From positions 1,860,001 to 1,924,000 of the forward strand of contig NZ_CP071503.1 of assembly GCF_017354945.1 (NCBI RefSeq): a DNA stretch of 64,000 nt, given 5' to 3'. How positions within the stretch are numbered: the first letter of the stretch is position 1; the number at the start of each line of letters is the position of its first letter. Below, one piece after another: positions 36,880 through 45,354 of the stretch. The notes below the pieces were generated by a model, which saw only the letters and a list, made by a program, of their open reading frames with translations, was not told the origin of the DNA and did not search any database. The stretch comes from Shewanella avicenniae. GTDB lineage: Bacteria > Pseudomonadota > Gammaproteobacteria > Enterobacterales > Shewanellaceae. Made by a program: the position numbers and the translations under genes.

Positions 36880-38007
36880 ATGAGAGTTACAGCCAATTTC
36901 GATGGCGGGAATATCGAAGTACTCGATATTGCTGACAAAAATGACATCCGTTTAGCGATTCGCCCGGATGCAGGTGATGAGTTTTTTCAGTGGTTTAACT
37001 TTCGTTTTGAAGGGCTGGTGGGCAATCAATATTGCCTCAAAATCGTTAATGCCGGAAAGTCCTCTTACGTAAAAGGGTGGCATGATTACCAAGCGGTAGC
37101 GAGCTACGACCGTCAGCATTGGTTCCGCGTACCGACCCGATTTGATGGTGAACAACTAATCATCGACTTAGCTCTGGATGCCGACGCGATTCAAATTGCT
37201 TACTTCGCCCCTTATAGCTATGAGCGCCACCTCGATCTGCTCAGTGCTGTGCAAGTTCACCCAGAAGTCTCACTTGAACATCTTGGTTTGACCTTAGATG
37301 GTCGCGATATGACCTTGGTGAAGATTGGTGATGGTGCTGAGCACAAGAAAAACATCTGGATTACTGCACGTCAGCATCCAGGTGAAACCATGGCGGAATG
37401 GTTAGTTGAAGGTCTGCTTTATCGTCTGCTTGACTCAGATGATCCGGTTTCAAAACAGTTGCTGGATAAAGCTAACTTCTATGTTGTGCCGAATATGAAC
37501 CCTGACGGTAGCGCCCGTGGTCATCTGCGTACCAATGCGGTTGGCGTTAATCTTAATCGTGAATGGCAAACCCCTTCGCTAGAAAAAAGCCCAGAAGTTT
37601 ATTACGTCGTTAATAAGATGAAAGCTATCGGCGTCGACTTGTTCTATGACGTGCATGGTGATGAAGGCTTACCATATGTGTTCTTAGCCGGCTGTGAAGG
37701 TGTACCGGCGTGGGATGATCGCATGCAAGCGCTGCAAGATGCCTTTGAAAATGCGTTGTTGCTGGTTAGCCCAGATTTTCAGACTGAATTTGGTTACGGT
37801 AAAGATGAGCCGGGTAAAGCTAACTTAACCATCGCGTCAAATTGGGTGGCAAATACCTTTAAATGTTTGTCGAATACCTTGGAAATGCCATTTAAAGATA
37901 ATCATAATCTTGCAGATCCAATGGAAGGTTGGTCACCACAGCGTTGTATCTATTTTGGTGAAGCATCACTGACAGCGATGCTGGCCGTTGTTGATTCATT
38001 GAGGTAA
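36880..38007 (+). CDS. M14-type zinc carboxypeptidase (cytosolic subfamily)
   Basis: 375 residues without signal peptide. An N-terminal beta domain (about 1-120) precedes the carboxypeptidase core. Zinc ligands His166 and Glu169 (ARQHPGETMAEW) and His259 (YDVHGDEG) are in place, as is the substrate-site region GVNLNREW; the catalytic Glu is likely in NTLEMPF. These cytosolic carboxypeptidases resemble eukaryotic CCP enzymes that trim C-terminal Glu or Asp, but bacterial substrates are unknown. AAGGAT precedes the ATG. Two small genes follow at 5-base spacing and with an ATGA overlap, probably in one operon. Confidence 0.9.
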   Translation: MRVTANFDGGNIEVLDIADKNDIRLAIRPDAGDEFFQWFNFRFEGLVGNQYCLKIVNAGKSSYVKGWHDYQAVASYDRQHWFRVPTRFDGEQLIIDLALDADAIQIAYFAPYSYERHLDLLSAVQVHPEVSLEHLGLTLDGRDMTLVKIGDGAEHKKNIWITARQHPGETMAEWLVEGLLYRLLDSDDPVSKQLLDKANFYVVPNMNPDGSARGHLRTNAVGVNLNREWQTPSLEKSPEVYYVVNKMKAIGVDLFYDVHGDEGLPYVFLAGCEGVPAWDDRMQALQDAFENALLLVSPDFQTEFGYGKDEPGKANLTIASNWVANTFKCLSNTLEMPFKDNHNLADPMEGWSPQRCIYFGEASLTAMLAVVDSLR

Positions 38008-38012
38008 GCACT

Positions 38013-38330
38013 ATGGCGTTAGTCGAATGTCCTGTTTGTAATAAGCGCATGTCGAGTAGAGCAACTCGCTGTCCTAGCTGCAATATTGCAGTGGGCGAGG
38101 AGAGTGAATCTGCAGCGCGTATTAGTAGCATCCAAAAATCAACCAAGCTGCAAACGCATAGCTTTTTGGCATTAACCCTGTTTATCGCCGGGGTGGTTAT
38201 TTGGTTTTGGGGCGGTGAAGTCGCCCAAGGCAATCAGGCATTAGTCGGCGCGGTATGTTTTGCGTTTGGTTTTGTGGGTTATCTCATCACCCGGATTCGT
38301 ATCGTATTGCACAAAAGGAAAGGCTCATGA
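38013..38330 (+). CDS. Small membrane protein with N-terminal zinc ribbon
   Basis: 105 residues. Two CxxC pairs at the N-terminus (CPVCNKRM and CPSCNIAV) form a zinc-ribbon-like knuckle, followed by two membrane helices (about 50-68 and 75-95). Function unknown; such proteins are often annotated as zinc-ribbon domain proteins. It starts five bases after the carboxypeptidase stop and overlaps the yeaC start by four bases (ATGA). Confidence 0.75.
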   Translation: MALVECPVCNKRMSSRATRCPSCNIAVGEESESAARISSIQKSTKLQTHSFLALTLFIAGVVIWFWGGEVAQGNQALVGAVCFAFGFVGYLITRIRIVLHKRKGS

Positions 38331-38611
38331 GCGACGAACTGTTAAAAGTGATTGATGACATGCCGCTTGAGGTGTTTGAGCGTTTACGTACTGCGGCTGA
38401 AATTGGTAAGTGGGAAGATGGCTCATTACTGACAGAAGAGCAAAAAGAATCTACTTTGCAGTTAGTCATGCTATTTCAAGCGCGACGGTTCGATCAAAAT
38501 GAGCACTTTACGATTGGTAAAGACGGTCAGGTCATTGAGTTGTCAAAAGCAGAACTCAAACGTCGCTTTAAAGGTGACACCATCGCCTCGTTTGACGAAA
38601 AAGAGCTGTAA
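38327..38611 (+). CDS. yeaC: DUF1315 family protein YeaC
   Basis: 94 residues, similar to E. coli YeaC across its length (ERLRTAAEIGKWEDGSLLTEEQKESTLQLVMLFQARR). The role of the family is unknown. I chose ATG 38327, which overlaps the previous stop as ATGA with AAAGGAAAGG upstream; a longer frame from 38255 runs inside the preceding gene and is not supported. It ends the three-gene run and is closed by the terminator at 38615-38641. Confidence 0.88.
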   Translation: MSDELLKVIDDMPLEVFERLRTAAEIGKWEDGSLLTEEQKESTLQLVMLFQARRFDQNEHFTIGKDGQVIELSKAELKRRFKGDTIASFDEKEL

Positions 38612-38614
38612 CAG

Positions 38615-38641
38615 AAAAGCCCCAATGTTTGGGGCTTTTTT
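38615..38641. terminator. Bidirectional terminator between yeaC and ansA
   Basis: AAAAGCCCC pairs with GGGGCTTTT around AATGTTT, followed by more T. The A-rich left arm serves the convergent ansA as well. Confidence 0.88.
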
Positions 38642-38667
38642 GATCATCACGCACTGACAAATTTTGC

Positions 38668-39681
38668 TTAGTTAGGGGTAAGCTCGCCAACTAAATTGTG
38701 CTGCATTTCTACTCTTATCTGTGCTGCTGACAAGTTACGCGACAGCAAATAGTGCAGTTTAGTCAGCGCTGCTTCAATCGTCATATCGTAGCCACTGATC
38801 ACCCCCGCATGCGCCAGCGCATTACCCGTGGCGTAGCCGCCCATATTGACGCGACCTTGCATACATTGGGTAAGGTTAACTAACACAATGCCACTGTCAT
38901 GGGCATCTTTTAAGGTGTTAAGCAATGCCGGTTGTTGTGGCGCATTTCCGACACCGTAGGTTAGCAGGATCAGCGCTTTGACCGGTTGTTGTAGAATATT
39001 CTTAAAGATCTCATTGGAGATCCCTGGATAAAGTGTCACCACGCCAATCGGCTGCGAGGTCAGTTGCTGCACTTGCAGCGGTTTGATCTCGCCAGAGGCT
39101 AAGCTGCCAGCTCTCATCCTGATTTGAATTCCAGCTTCAAGCAACAAGGGATAGTTAGGCGATGCAAATGCATCAAACCCTTCTGCATGCACTTTAGAAG
39201 TGCGATTACCCCGAAATAGCTTGTTATTAAAAAACAAGCAGACTTCTGCGACCGGATAATTGGCCGCGATATACAAGGCGTTTAATAAGTTGGTTTGTCC
39301 GTCAGAACGTAGTTCCGATAACGGGATCTGAGACCCCGTCACAATTACCGGTTTGGACAAATCTTGCAGCATGAATGACAAGGCTGAGGCTGTAAACGCC
39401 ATGGTATCTGTGCCGTGCAGAATCACGAAACCATCGTATTTATCGTAGTTTGCGGCAATATCATCGGCAATTTGCTGCCAATGTGCCGGCGACATATCAG
39501 AAGAGTCAATTAGCGGCGAGTATTCATGTAACACAAACTCAGGCATCTCTGCGCGGAAAAATTCCGGCATACCATTCAAGCACTCGGTGAGAAAGCCTGC
39601 CACCGGCACAAAACCATTTTCAGTTTTTTGCATCCCGATGGTACCGCCAGTGTAGGCAATATAAATCGATTTCTTATTCAT
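38668..39681 (-). CDS. ansA: Type I (cytosolic) L-asparaginase
   Basis: 337 residues, no signal peptide. The two threonine motifs of the asparaginase family are clear: TGGTIGM near residue 11 and LHGTDTMAFTASALSF near residue 89, with the Lys of the DxxKPVIVTGSQIPL region. It hydrolyses L-asparagine to aspartate and ammonia. Length and sequence match E. coli AnsA (338). It lies downstream of sppA on the same strand, the pairing also seen in E. coli (sppA-ansA), but a terminator sits between them, so it may have its own promoter. Confidence 0.94.
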   Translation of the reverse strand: MNKKSIYIAYTGGTIGMQKTENGFVPVAGFLTECLNGMPEFFRAEMPEFVLHEYSPLIDSSDMSPAHWQQIADDIAANYDKYDGFVILHGTDTMAFTASALSFMLQDLSKPVIVTGSQIPLSELRSDGQTNLLNALYIAANYPVAEVCLFFNNKLFRGNRTSKVHAEGFDAFASPNYPLLLEAGIQIRMRAGSLASGEIKPLQVQQLTSQPIGVVTLYPGISNEIFKNILQQPVKALILLTYGVGNAPQQPALLNTLKDAHDSGIVLVNLTQCMQGRVNMGGYATGNALAHAGVISGYDMTIEAALTKLHYLLSRNLSAAQIRVEMQHNLVGELTPN

Positions 39682-39730
39682 GTGAGTAGGGGGTTGCCGC
39701 TAATGCTGCGGATTATAACAAAGGCCCACA

Positions 39731-39755
39731 AAAAAGCCCTGAATGTTCAGGGCTT
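39731..39755 (-). terminator. Terminator between sppA and ansA
   Basis: On the minus strand AAGCCCTGAA pairs with TTCAGGGCTT around CA, followed by further T. It separates sppA from ansA. Confidence 0.82.
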
Positions 39756-39770
39756 ATCCGGCGAGTCTGA

Positions 39771-41624
39771 TTAAATACTGCACGCTTCGCAGTATAGATA
39801 GACATTTTTCGGGTCATCAAACGCAGCAAAATCTTCTGCAACTTTGTTGAGTTGTTGCATTAATTTCTCGGTAGTGCTCATTTTGATGGTGGTTTGTGGC
39901 AGATACGCTGCCGCTGAACCTAATACGGCTTGCAGCATTTTTTGCTCTGGTGACAACTCTTTTTCAATGACGCGTAAATCATAGCTGGTTAATTTGGCTA
40001 ATTCGGCGGCTTTGCCGATTGCCGCATCAAGATCACCTAATTCATCCACCAAACCGAGCTTCTTCGCCTCGATGCCTGACCAGACTCGGCCTTGAGCAAT
40101 GCTGTCGACTTGCTCTAAGGTCATGTGGCGCGATTCAGCCACCATAGAGATAAAGTTGTGATAGCCTCGCTCGATATGCATCTGAATCGCGGCTTTGAAT
40201 GATTCAGGTAAGGCGCGGGTCACAGACACTCCAGCAATATCGCTGGTGGCTACACCATCAGAGTGGATACCCAAGGCGGCCAGTGAATCTTCAAAGGTGG
40301 TCACCATACCAAAAATGCCGATAGAGCCGGTGATTGTGGCTGGATTGGCATAGATGTAATCGGCTGACGCTGAGATCCAATAACCGCCAGAGGCGGCAAG
40401 GCTGCTCATGCTCACCACTACAGGTTTACCTGCGGCTTGCAACGCCAGCACTTGTTGGCGGATCTGCTCTGACGCAAAGGCGCTGCCACCAGGGCTATCA
40501 ACCCGAAGCACCACGGCTTTAATTTTGTCATCAAAACGGGCTTTTTTAAGGAGGTTGGCCGTACTGCGACCGCCAATGGTGCCCGCAGGTTGGTCGCCAT
40601 TCAAAATATTCCCTTTGGCCACCACAATACCTATGCCTTCAGTTGGCACAATGCTTGGGGTCGGCGCAACGAGGTTGGCATAGTCGTAATAATCGATATG
40701 TTTAAAGCTATGACCTTTTTTGGCTTTTCCCACCAAGGCCAGCATCTCTTGGCGGAACTCTTCCTCGGTAACTAGCTTATCAACCCATTTTAGGTTGAGC
40801 GCCATCTGTGCAGCATCACCTTGGCTGTTTTTAAGTGCGGTAATGTAATCGGCACCTTGCAGTTGAAAATCGCGAGGCTCAAGCCCACGATTTTGGGCAA
40901 CGGTCGCTGTAAAGACTTGCCAAACATCGTTCATCCACTTGCGATTAGCTTCTTTCGCAGCCTCAGACATATCATCGCGAATGTAGGGTTCAACGGCTGA
41001 TTTGTAGGTGCCAACGCGGAATACGTGGGTGTTAACCTTAAGCTTTTCTAGCGCTGATTTGTAATAAGTTGGGTAGTTACCTAGGCCCTCAATCAGGGTT
41101 TGCCCCTGCTTATCGAGGTAAATTGTGTCGGCGTAACTGGCCAACAGATAGCGGTATTGATCGTAAAATGCGCCCATTGCAATCACGGGTTTACCGCTCT
41201 TTTTAAATTCAATGATGTGGCGGCCAATCGCTTCCAATTTGGTGAGACCACCAGATTGCATGTCCCCAGCGTCAATCACCAATGCCTTAATGCGGCTGTC
41301 TTGGGCTGCGCTGTCAATGGTATCGAGGATTTCAGCCAGCAGGATTTCGCCATTTTCATCTCGGTCATTCCCTTGATTCATTACCGCATCAAGTGGGGCG
41401 AGCTCAGTCTTTTGCTCGACGATTTTGCCTGCAAGGTTTAACAGCAGTGCAGAGCCATCTTCAATCTGAACCTCTTTATCAGTTGCAGATGCAGCAATAA
41501 CGGCGACGACAACGATAAATAGAATTGGGAAAAAGATGATATTCAAGATCAGCTTGCGAACAAAGTTGATGACATTCCATATCAAAATCAACGTGTTCTT
41601 GGTGGTAAGCGGTTTTGCAGACAT
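39771..41624 (-). CDS. sppA: Signal peptide peptidase SppA (protease IV)
   Basis: 617 residues, the long two-domain form (E. coli 618). One N-terminal membrane anchor (about 28-47) places it on the inner membrane facing the periplasm. Catalytic Lys208 (RVGTYKSAVEPY) in the first domain and nucleophile Ser412 (AASGGYW) in the second fit the Ser/Lys dyad of E. coli SppA (Lys209/Ser409). It degrades cleaved signal peptides. Divergent from fadH across 188 bp; followed by a terminator and ansA. Confidence 0.95.
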   Translation of the reverse strand: MSAKPLTTKNTLILIWNVINFVRKLILNIIFFPILFIVVVAVIAASATDKEVQIEDGSALLLNLAGKIVEQKTELAPLDAVMNQGNDRDENGEILLAEILDTIDSAAQDSRIKALVIDAGDMQSGGLTKLEAIGRHIIEFKKSGKPVIAMGAFYDQYRYLLASYADTIYLDKQGQTLIEGLGNYPTYYKSALEKLKVNTHVFRVGTYKSAVEPYIRDDMSEAAKEANRKWMNDVWQVFTATVAQNRGLEPRDFQLQGADYITALKNSQGDAAQMALNLKWVDKLVTEEEFRQEMLALVGKAKKGHSFKHIDYYDYANLVAPTPSIVPTEGIGIVVAKGNILNGDQPAGTIGGRSTANLLKKARFDDKIKAVVLRVDSPGGSAFASEQIRQQVLALQAAGKPVVVSMSSLAASGGYWISASADYIYANPATITGSIGIFGMVTTFEDSLAALGIHSDGVATSDIAGVSVTRALPESFKAAIQMHIERGYHNFISMVAESRHMTLEQVDSIAQGRVWSGIEAKKLGLVDELGDLDAAIGKAAELAKLTSYDLRVIEKELSPEQKMLQAVLGSAAAYLPQTTIKMSTTEKLMQQLNKVAEDFAAFDDPKNVYLYCEACSI

Positions 41625-41752
41625 AGCGATTCCTAGCTTATTACAATGACCGATATGCTAACTGAAAACGCTGATGTCTGGTAATTTCATTTGTAAATCA
41701 ATTTATCGTCACACTGAGAAAATTACATTAAAACACTACACCTTAGGTGGCA

Positions 41753-41802
41753 TTGAGTGATCGACTTTTTACCGCTATGCTAGATTTAAACAACTGTTTG
41801 AA
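41753..41802 (+). promoter_or_regulatory. fadH promoter with an inverted repeat over the start site (PsrA/FadR-like operator)
   Basis: TTGAGT (41753-41758), 17-bp spacer, TATGCT (41776-41781), predicted start near 41788. The repeat TTTAAAC-AACT-GTTTGAA (41785-41802, 6 of 7 positions symmetric) covers that start. Its half-sites resemble those of the fatty-acid regulator PsrA used in Shewanella and Pseudomonas; that match is from memory and not searched. Confidence 0.5.
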
Positions 41803-41812
41803 TGGGTGAGTG

Positions 41813-43834
41813 ATGAGCCAAACATTAGCGATGTTGCAGCCGTTGGATCTTGGATTTTGCCAGCTTAAAAATCGTGTGGTGATGGGCTCCATGCACACCG
41901 GTTTAGAAGAGGAAAAGCATGGCTTCGACAAGTTGGCGGTGTTTTATCGCGAGCGAGTGGAAGGCGGCGTAGGGTTAATTGTGACTGGTGGCATATCGCC
42001 CAATTTTCGTGGCCGATTAACTCCAGGGGCGACTCAGTTAAGTTTTCCGTGGCAGGTGGGCAAACATCGTATTGTGACGGATGCGGTTCACCAAGCTGGC
42101 GGTAAAATTTGTATGCAGCTACTGCACGCCGGACGCTACGGCTATCATCCATTTTCCTTGGCTCCATCGGCAATTAAGTCGCCCATCACGCCATTTACCC
42201 CGAAAGCCATGTCGCTGCGGCAAATTAAAGGCACGATCAAGGATTTTGCCCGCTCGGCAGCGCTCGCTAAAAAGGCGGGCTACGACGGTGTGGAGGTGAT
42301 GGGTTCGGAAGGTTATCTCATTAACCAATTTATCTGTACACGTACGAATCAGCGCGATGATCAATATGGCGGCAGTTTTGAAAAACGGATCCAATTTGCG
42401 TTGGATGTTGTGGCAGCAATTCGCGCCCGTGTAGGTGCTGAATTTATCATTATCTTTCGTTTGTCGATGTTGGATTTAGTGGATAACGGCTCGAATTGGA
42501 CTGAAGTTGTGGCGCTGGCAAAAGCGCTTGAGACCACTGGCGTCAATTTGATTAATACTGGCATTGGTTGGCATGAGGCGCGTATTCCTACGATTGCGAC
42601 CAGCGTCCCTCGTGCGGCGTTTAGTTGGGTGACGGAAAAGCTGCGCCGTGAAGTGTCAATTCCGCTCATTGCAACCAATCGGATAAATATGCCAGAAGTT
42701 ATTGAGCATATTTTGCAGTCGGGCCAAGCGGATATGGTGTCGATGGCGCGGCCGTTATTGGCCGATCCGCAATTCGTCAATAAGGCCGCTGCTGGGCATG
42801 ACGCATTGATAAATACCTGCATAGGCTGTAATCAGGCCTGTCTTGATCATACCTTTAAGCTGCAGCGCGCGACCTGTTTGGTAAACCCGCGAGCGGTTTA
42901 TGAAACCGAAATAAACTTTACGCCGGTGACGAAGGCTAAAAGTCTTGCTGTGGTGGGGGCGGGGCCTGCAGGTTTGGCATTTGCGGTGTATGCCGCTGAG
43001 CGTGGCCACCGAGTGACCTTGTTTGAAGCCAATGGCGAGATTGGTGGCCAGCTTAACTTTGCCAAAAATATTCCAGGTAAAGAGGAGTTCAACGAAACGC
43101 TGCGTTATTTCCGCGCGCAATTAGATCAGCATAACGTTGATGTGAGGTTAAATTGCGAATTTAGCAGTAAGGATGCCAGTGGTTTTGATGAGGTCATAAT
43201 TGCGACCGGTGTTCGACCAAGACAGCTTGATATTGAGGGAATCAATCATCCCAAGGTCATGAGTTACCAAGCGTTATTAAGTGGCCAACAGCAGGCGGGT
43301 TCAAGCGTTGCGATTATCGGTGCTGGTGGCATAGGGGTTGATGTAGCGCACTTTCTTGCGGAGCGAACCTCTGCCACCTTAGTGCCTGAAAAATGGTACG
43401 CCCGCTGGGGGATTGATACCCAGTATCAGCATCGTGGCGGCTTAGTTGATGCGTTAGAAACCGAGCAACCTTCTGAACCGCGTGAACTGTATCTACTGCA
43501 ACGTAAGCCAACGCCGATTGGGAAAGGATTGGGGAAAACCACTGGTTGGATTCATCGCGCCATGTTGAAATTGCATCATGTGAAGCAGTTGGTGGGGGTT
43601 GAGTATAAAAAGGTTGATGATGATGGACTGCATATTGTCCATCAAGGCCAAGCCAAGTTGTTGCCGGTAGATACTGTGGTTATCTGCGCTGGGCAGGAAT
43701 CAAATGGTCAGTTAGCCGATGAGTTAATCGCGGCTGGAATTGCAGTCCATCTGATCGGCGGGGTGAAGATTGCCGCTGAGTTGGATGCAAAACGCGCAAT
43801 ACGCGATGCGGCTTTGCTGGCGGCAGCCATATAG
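41813..43834 (+). CDS. fadH: NADPH-dependent 2,4-dienoyl-CoA reductase
   Basis: 673 residues from ATG 41813; a GTG codon just before is in frame but ATG matches E. coli FadH (672). The N-terminal TIM barrel binds FMN (KNRVVMGSMHTGLE). The [4Fe-4S] ligands are Cys336, Cys339, Cys343 and Cys355. The C-terminal half has two Rossmann motifs, FAD (VVGAGPAGL) and NADPH (IIGAGGIGVD). It reduces 2,4-dienoyl-CoA during beta-oxidation of unsaturated fatty acids with even-position double bonds. Single gene with a likely fatty-acid-responsive operator overlapping the start site. Confidence 0.96.
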   Translation: MSQTLAMLQPLDLGFCQLKNRVVMGSMHTGLEEEKHGFDKLAVFYRERVEGGVGLIVTGGISPNFRGRLTPGATQLSFPWQVGKHRIVTDAVHQAGGKICMQLLHAGRYGYHPFSLAPSAIKSPITPFTPKAMSLRQIKGTIKDFARSAALAKKAGYDGVEVMGSEGYLINQFICTRTNQRDDQYGGSFEKRIQFALDVVAAIRARVGAEFIIIFRLSMLDLVDNGSNWTEVVALAKALETTGVNLINTGIGWHEARIPTIATSVPRAAFSWVTEKLRREVSIPLIATNRINMPEVIEHILQSGQADMVSMARPLLADPQFVNKAAAGHDALINTCIGCNQACLDHTFKLQRATCLVNPRAVYETEINFTPVTKAKSLAVVGAGPAGLAFAVYAAERGHRVTLFEANGEIGGQLNFAKNIPGKEEFNETLRYFRAQLDQHNVDVRLNCEFSSKDASGFDEVIIATGVRPRQLDIEGINHPKVMSYQALLSGQQQAGSSVAIIGAGGIGVDVAHFLAERTSATLVPEKWYARWGIDTQYQHRGGLVDALETEQPSEPRELYLLQRKPTPIGKGLGKTTGWIHRAMLKLHHVKQLVGVEYKKVDDDGLHIVHQGQAKLLPVDTVVICAGQESNGQLADELIAAGIAVHLIGGVKIAAELDAKRAIRDAALLAAAI

Positions 43835-43863
43835 CATTTACATAGACACGGTTAACCACAAGG

Positions 43864-44205
43864 TTAACCGTAGCTGTGCTGATATACCGGCGGCATTTCA
43901 GCGCCTTCGCTGGAGAGTTCTAAATCAAGATCTTCGCTTGGAATGCAGCAGCAGGGCAGACATTCATCGGCGGCAAGCTCTGCCAGCGGCTCGATAACAT
44001 ATTGCACTGCGCCGCTGCGGATTTTGGTGCGGCAAGCACCGCAAAAACCACTGCGGCACTCAGAGAAGATCCGCACCTGTTTATCTTCAAGGATTTCAAG
44101 CAGGGTTTGTTGTTCCTGCTGCCAATTCCACAGCAGCAGGGGCTCGCCTTGCAGATAAACGATTGGGCGTTTTTTAAAGATCAAAGTCGGAGAACTCATT
44201 TTCAT
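43864..44205 (-). CDS. yfaE: Ferredoxin-like diferric-tyrosyl radical cofactor maintenance protein YfaE
   Basis: 113 residues. The plant-type [2Fe-2S] motif is present: [12 protein letters not shown] with a distal CLPCCC, as in E. coli YfaE. It delivers electrons to rebuild the diiron-tyrosyl cofactor of NrdB. Its start (ATG 44205, alternative ATG 44199) overlaps the end of nrdB by 32 bases, so translation is coupled to nrdB. N- and C-terminal extensions make it somewhat longer than the 84-residue E. coli protein. Confidence 0.9.
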   Translation of the reverse strand: MKMSSPTLIFKKRPIVYLQGEPLLLWNWQQEQQTLLEILEDKQVRIFSECRSGFCGACRTKIRSGAVQYVIEPLAELAADECLPCCCIPSEDLDLELSSEGAEMPPVYQHSYG

Positions 44206-45304
44206 CTACTGCAGCGTCAATTTGACCTACAAGATAAGAAGATACTTCAACTTCTTGCGGAGCTACTTGTACTGCGTCACTTTCCAACCAGTTTTTCATC
44301 CACGGCAGCGGATTACTACGCTCTTGATAGGGCGCTGGCAGATTGACTGACTTCATCCGTTCATTACTGATGTACTCAACGTAGTGACATAAAATCGCTT
44401 CGTTCAAGCCGATCATTGAGCCATCTTTGAACAGATACTTGGCCCAGGCTTTTTCCTGCTCTGCCGCACGATAGAAAATATCATAGGCTTCTTGATGACA
44501 CTCTTTAGCGATTTCGCCCATTTCTGGATCATCGCGACCCGCTTGCATCAAGTTAATGATGTGCTGAGTTGAGTTCAAATGCAGTGCTTCATCACGAGCG
44601 ATCAAACGAATGATCTTGGCATTACCTTCCATCAAACGGCGTTCAGCAAAGGCAAATGAGCAGGCAAAGCTGACGTAGAAACGAATCGCTTCGAGCGCAT
44701 TCACTGACATCATGCACAAATAAAGTGCCTTTTTCAGCTCACGCAAGGTGACGTTAACGGTTTCACCATTGAACTGCAGCGAACCTTCACCGTGCAGGTG
44801 GTAGTACTGAGTCATATTGATCAAACGATCATAGTAATTCGCAATGTCACCCGCGCGTTTGAGGATCTCTTGGTTCACCACGATGTCGTCAAACACTTCT
44901 GATGGGTCATTCACAATGTTGCGAATGATATGAGTATAAGAGCGACTATGAATGGTTTCGGAGAATGACCAAGTTTCAATCCAAGTTTCCAACTCGGGCA
45001 GCGACACCAAAGGCAAAAACGCAATATTCGGTGAACGGCCTTGAATCGAGTCCAATAACGTTTGATATTTCAAGTTAGATAAAAAGATATGCTTTTCATG
45101 ATCAGGCAGCGAAGCAAAATCAATTTTATCACGTGAAACATCAACTTCTTCTGGACGCCAAAAGAAAGACAGCTGTTTTTCAATCAGCTTTTCAAACACT
45201 TCATATTTTTGTTGGTCGTAACGTGCAACGTTAACTGCTTGACCGAAAAACATCGGTTCACGGGTTGCATCGTTCGGCGTTTGACAAAAAATCGAATAAG
45301 CCAT
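44174..45304 (-). CDS. nrdB: Class Ia ribonucleoside-diphosphate reductase, beta subunit
   Basis: 376 residues from ATG 45304, exactly the length of E. coli NrdB and similar throughout ([30 protein letters not shown]); five extra codons upstream in frame are unlikely. It carries the diiron ligands ([19 protein letters not shown] region reads [15 protein letters not shown], and RDEALHL) and the radical Tyr region. The C-terminal tail ([22 protein letters not shown]) binds NrdA. It supplies the tyrosyl radical for deoxyribonucleotide synthesis. Between nrdA and yfaE in one operon. Confidence 0.97.
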   Translation of the reverse strand: MAYSIFCQTPNDATREPMFFGQAVNVARYDQQKYEVFEKLIEKQLSFFWRPEEVDVSRDKIDFASLPDHEKHIFLSNLKYQTLLDSIQGRSPNIAFLPLVSLPELETWIETWSFSETIHSRSYTHIIRNIVNDPSEVFDDIVVNQEILKRAGDIANYYDRLINMTQYYHLHGEGSLQFNGETVNVTLRELKKALYLCMMSVNALEAIRFYVSFACSFAFAERRLMEGNAKIIRLIARDEALHLNSTQHIINLMQAGRDDPEMGEIAKECHQEAYDIFYRAAEQEKAWAKYLFKDGSMIGLNEAILCHYVEYISNERMKSVNLPAPYQERSNPLPWMKNWLESDAVQVAPQEVEVSSYLVGQIDAAVDENEFSDFDL

Positions 45305-45324
45305 AATCCATTCTTCCAAACAGT

Positions 45325-45343
45325 CGGGGCCAATTTGGCCCCG
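45325..45343 (-). other. Intercistronic hairpin between nrdA and nrdB
   Basis: CGGGGCC pairs with GGCCCCG around a five-base loop inside the 50-bp nrdA-nrdB gap. There is no T-run on the transcribed strand, so it is not a terminator for this operon. It could protect the upstream mRNA or set the NrdA to NrdB ratio. Confidence 0.55.
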
Positions 45344-45354
45344 TTTAATATTTA

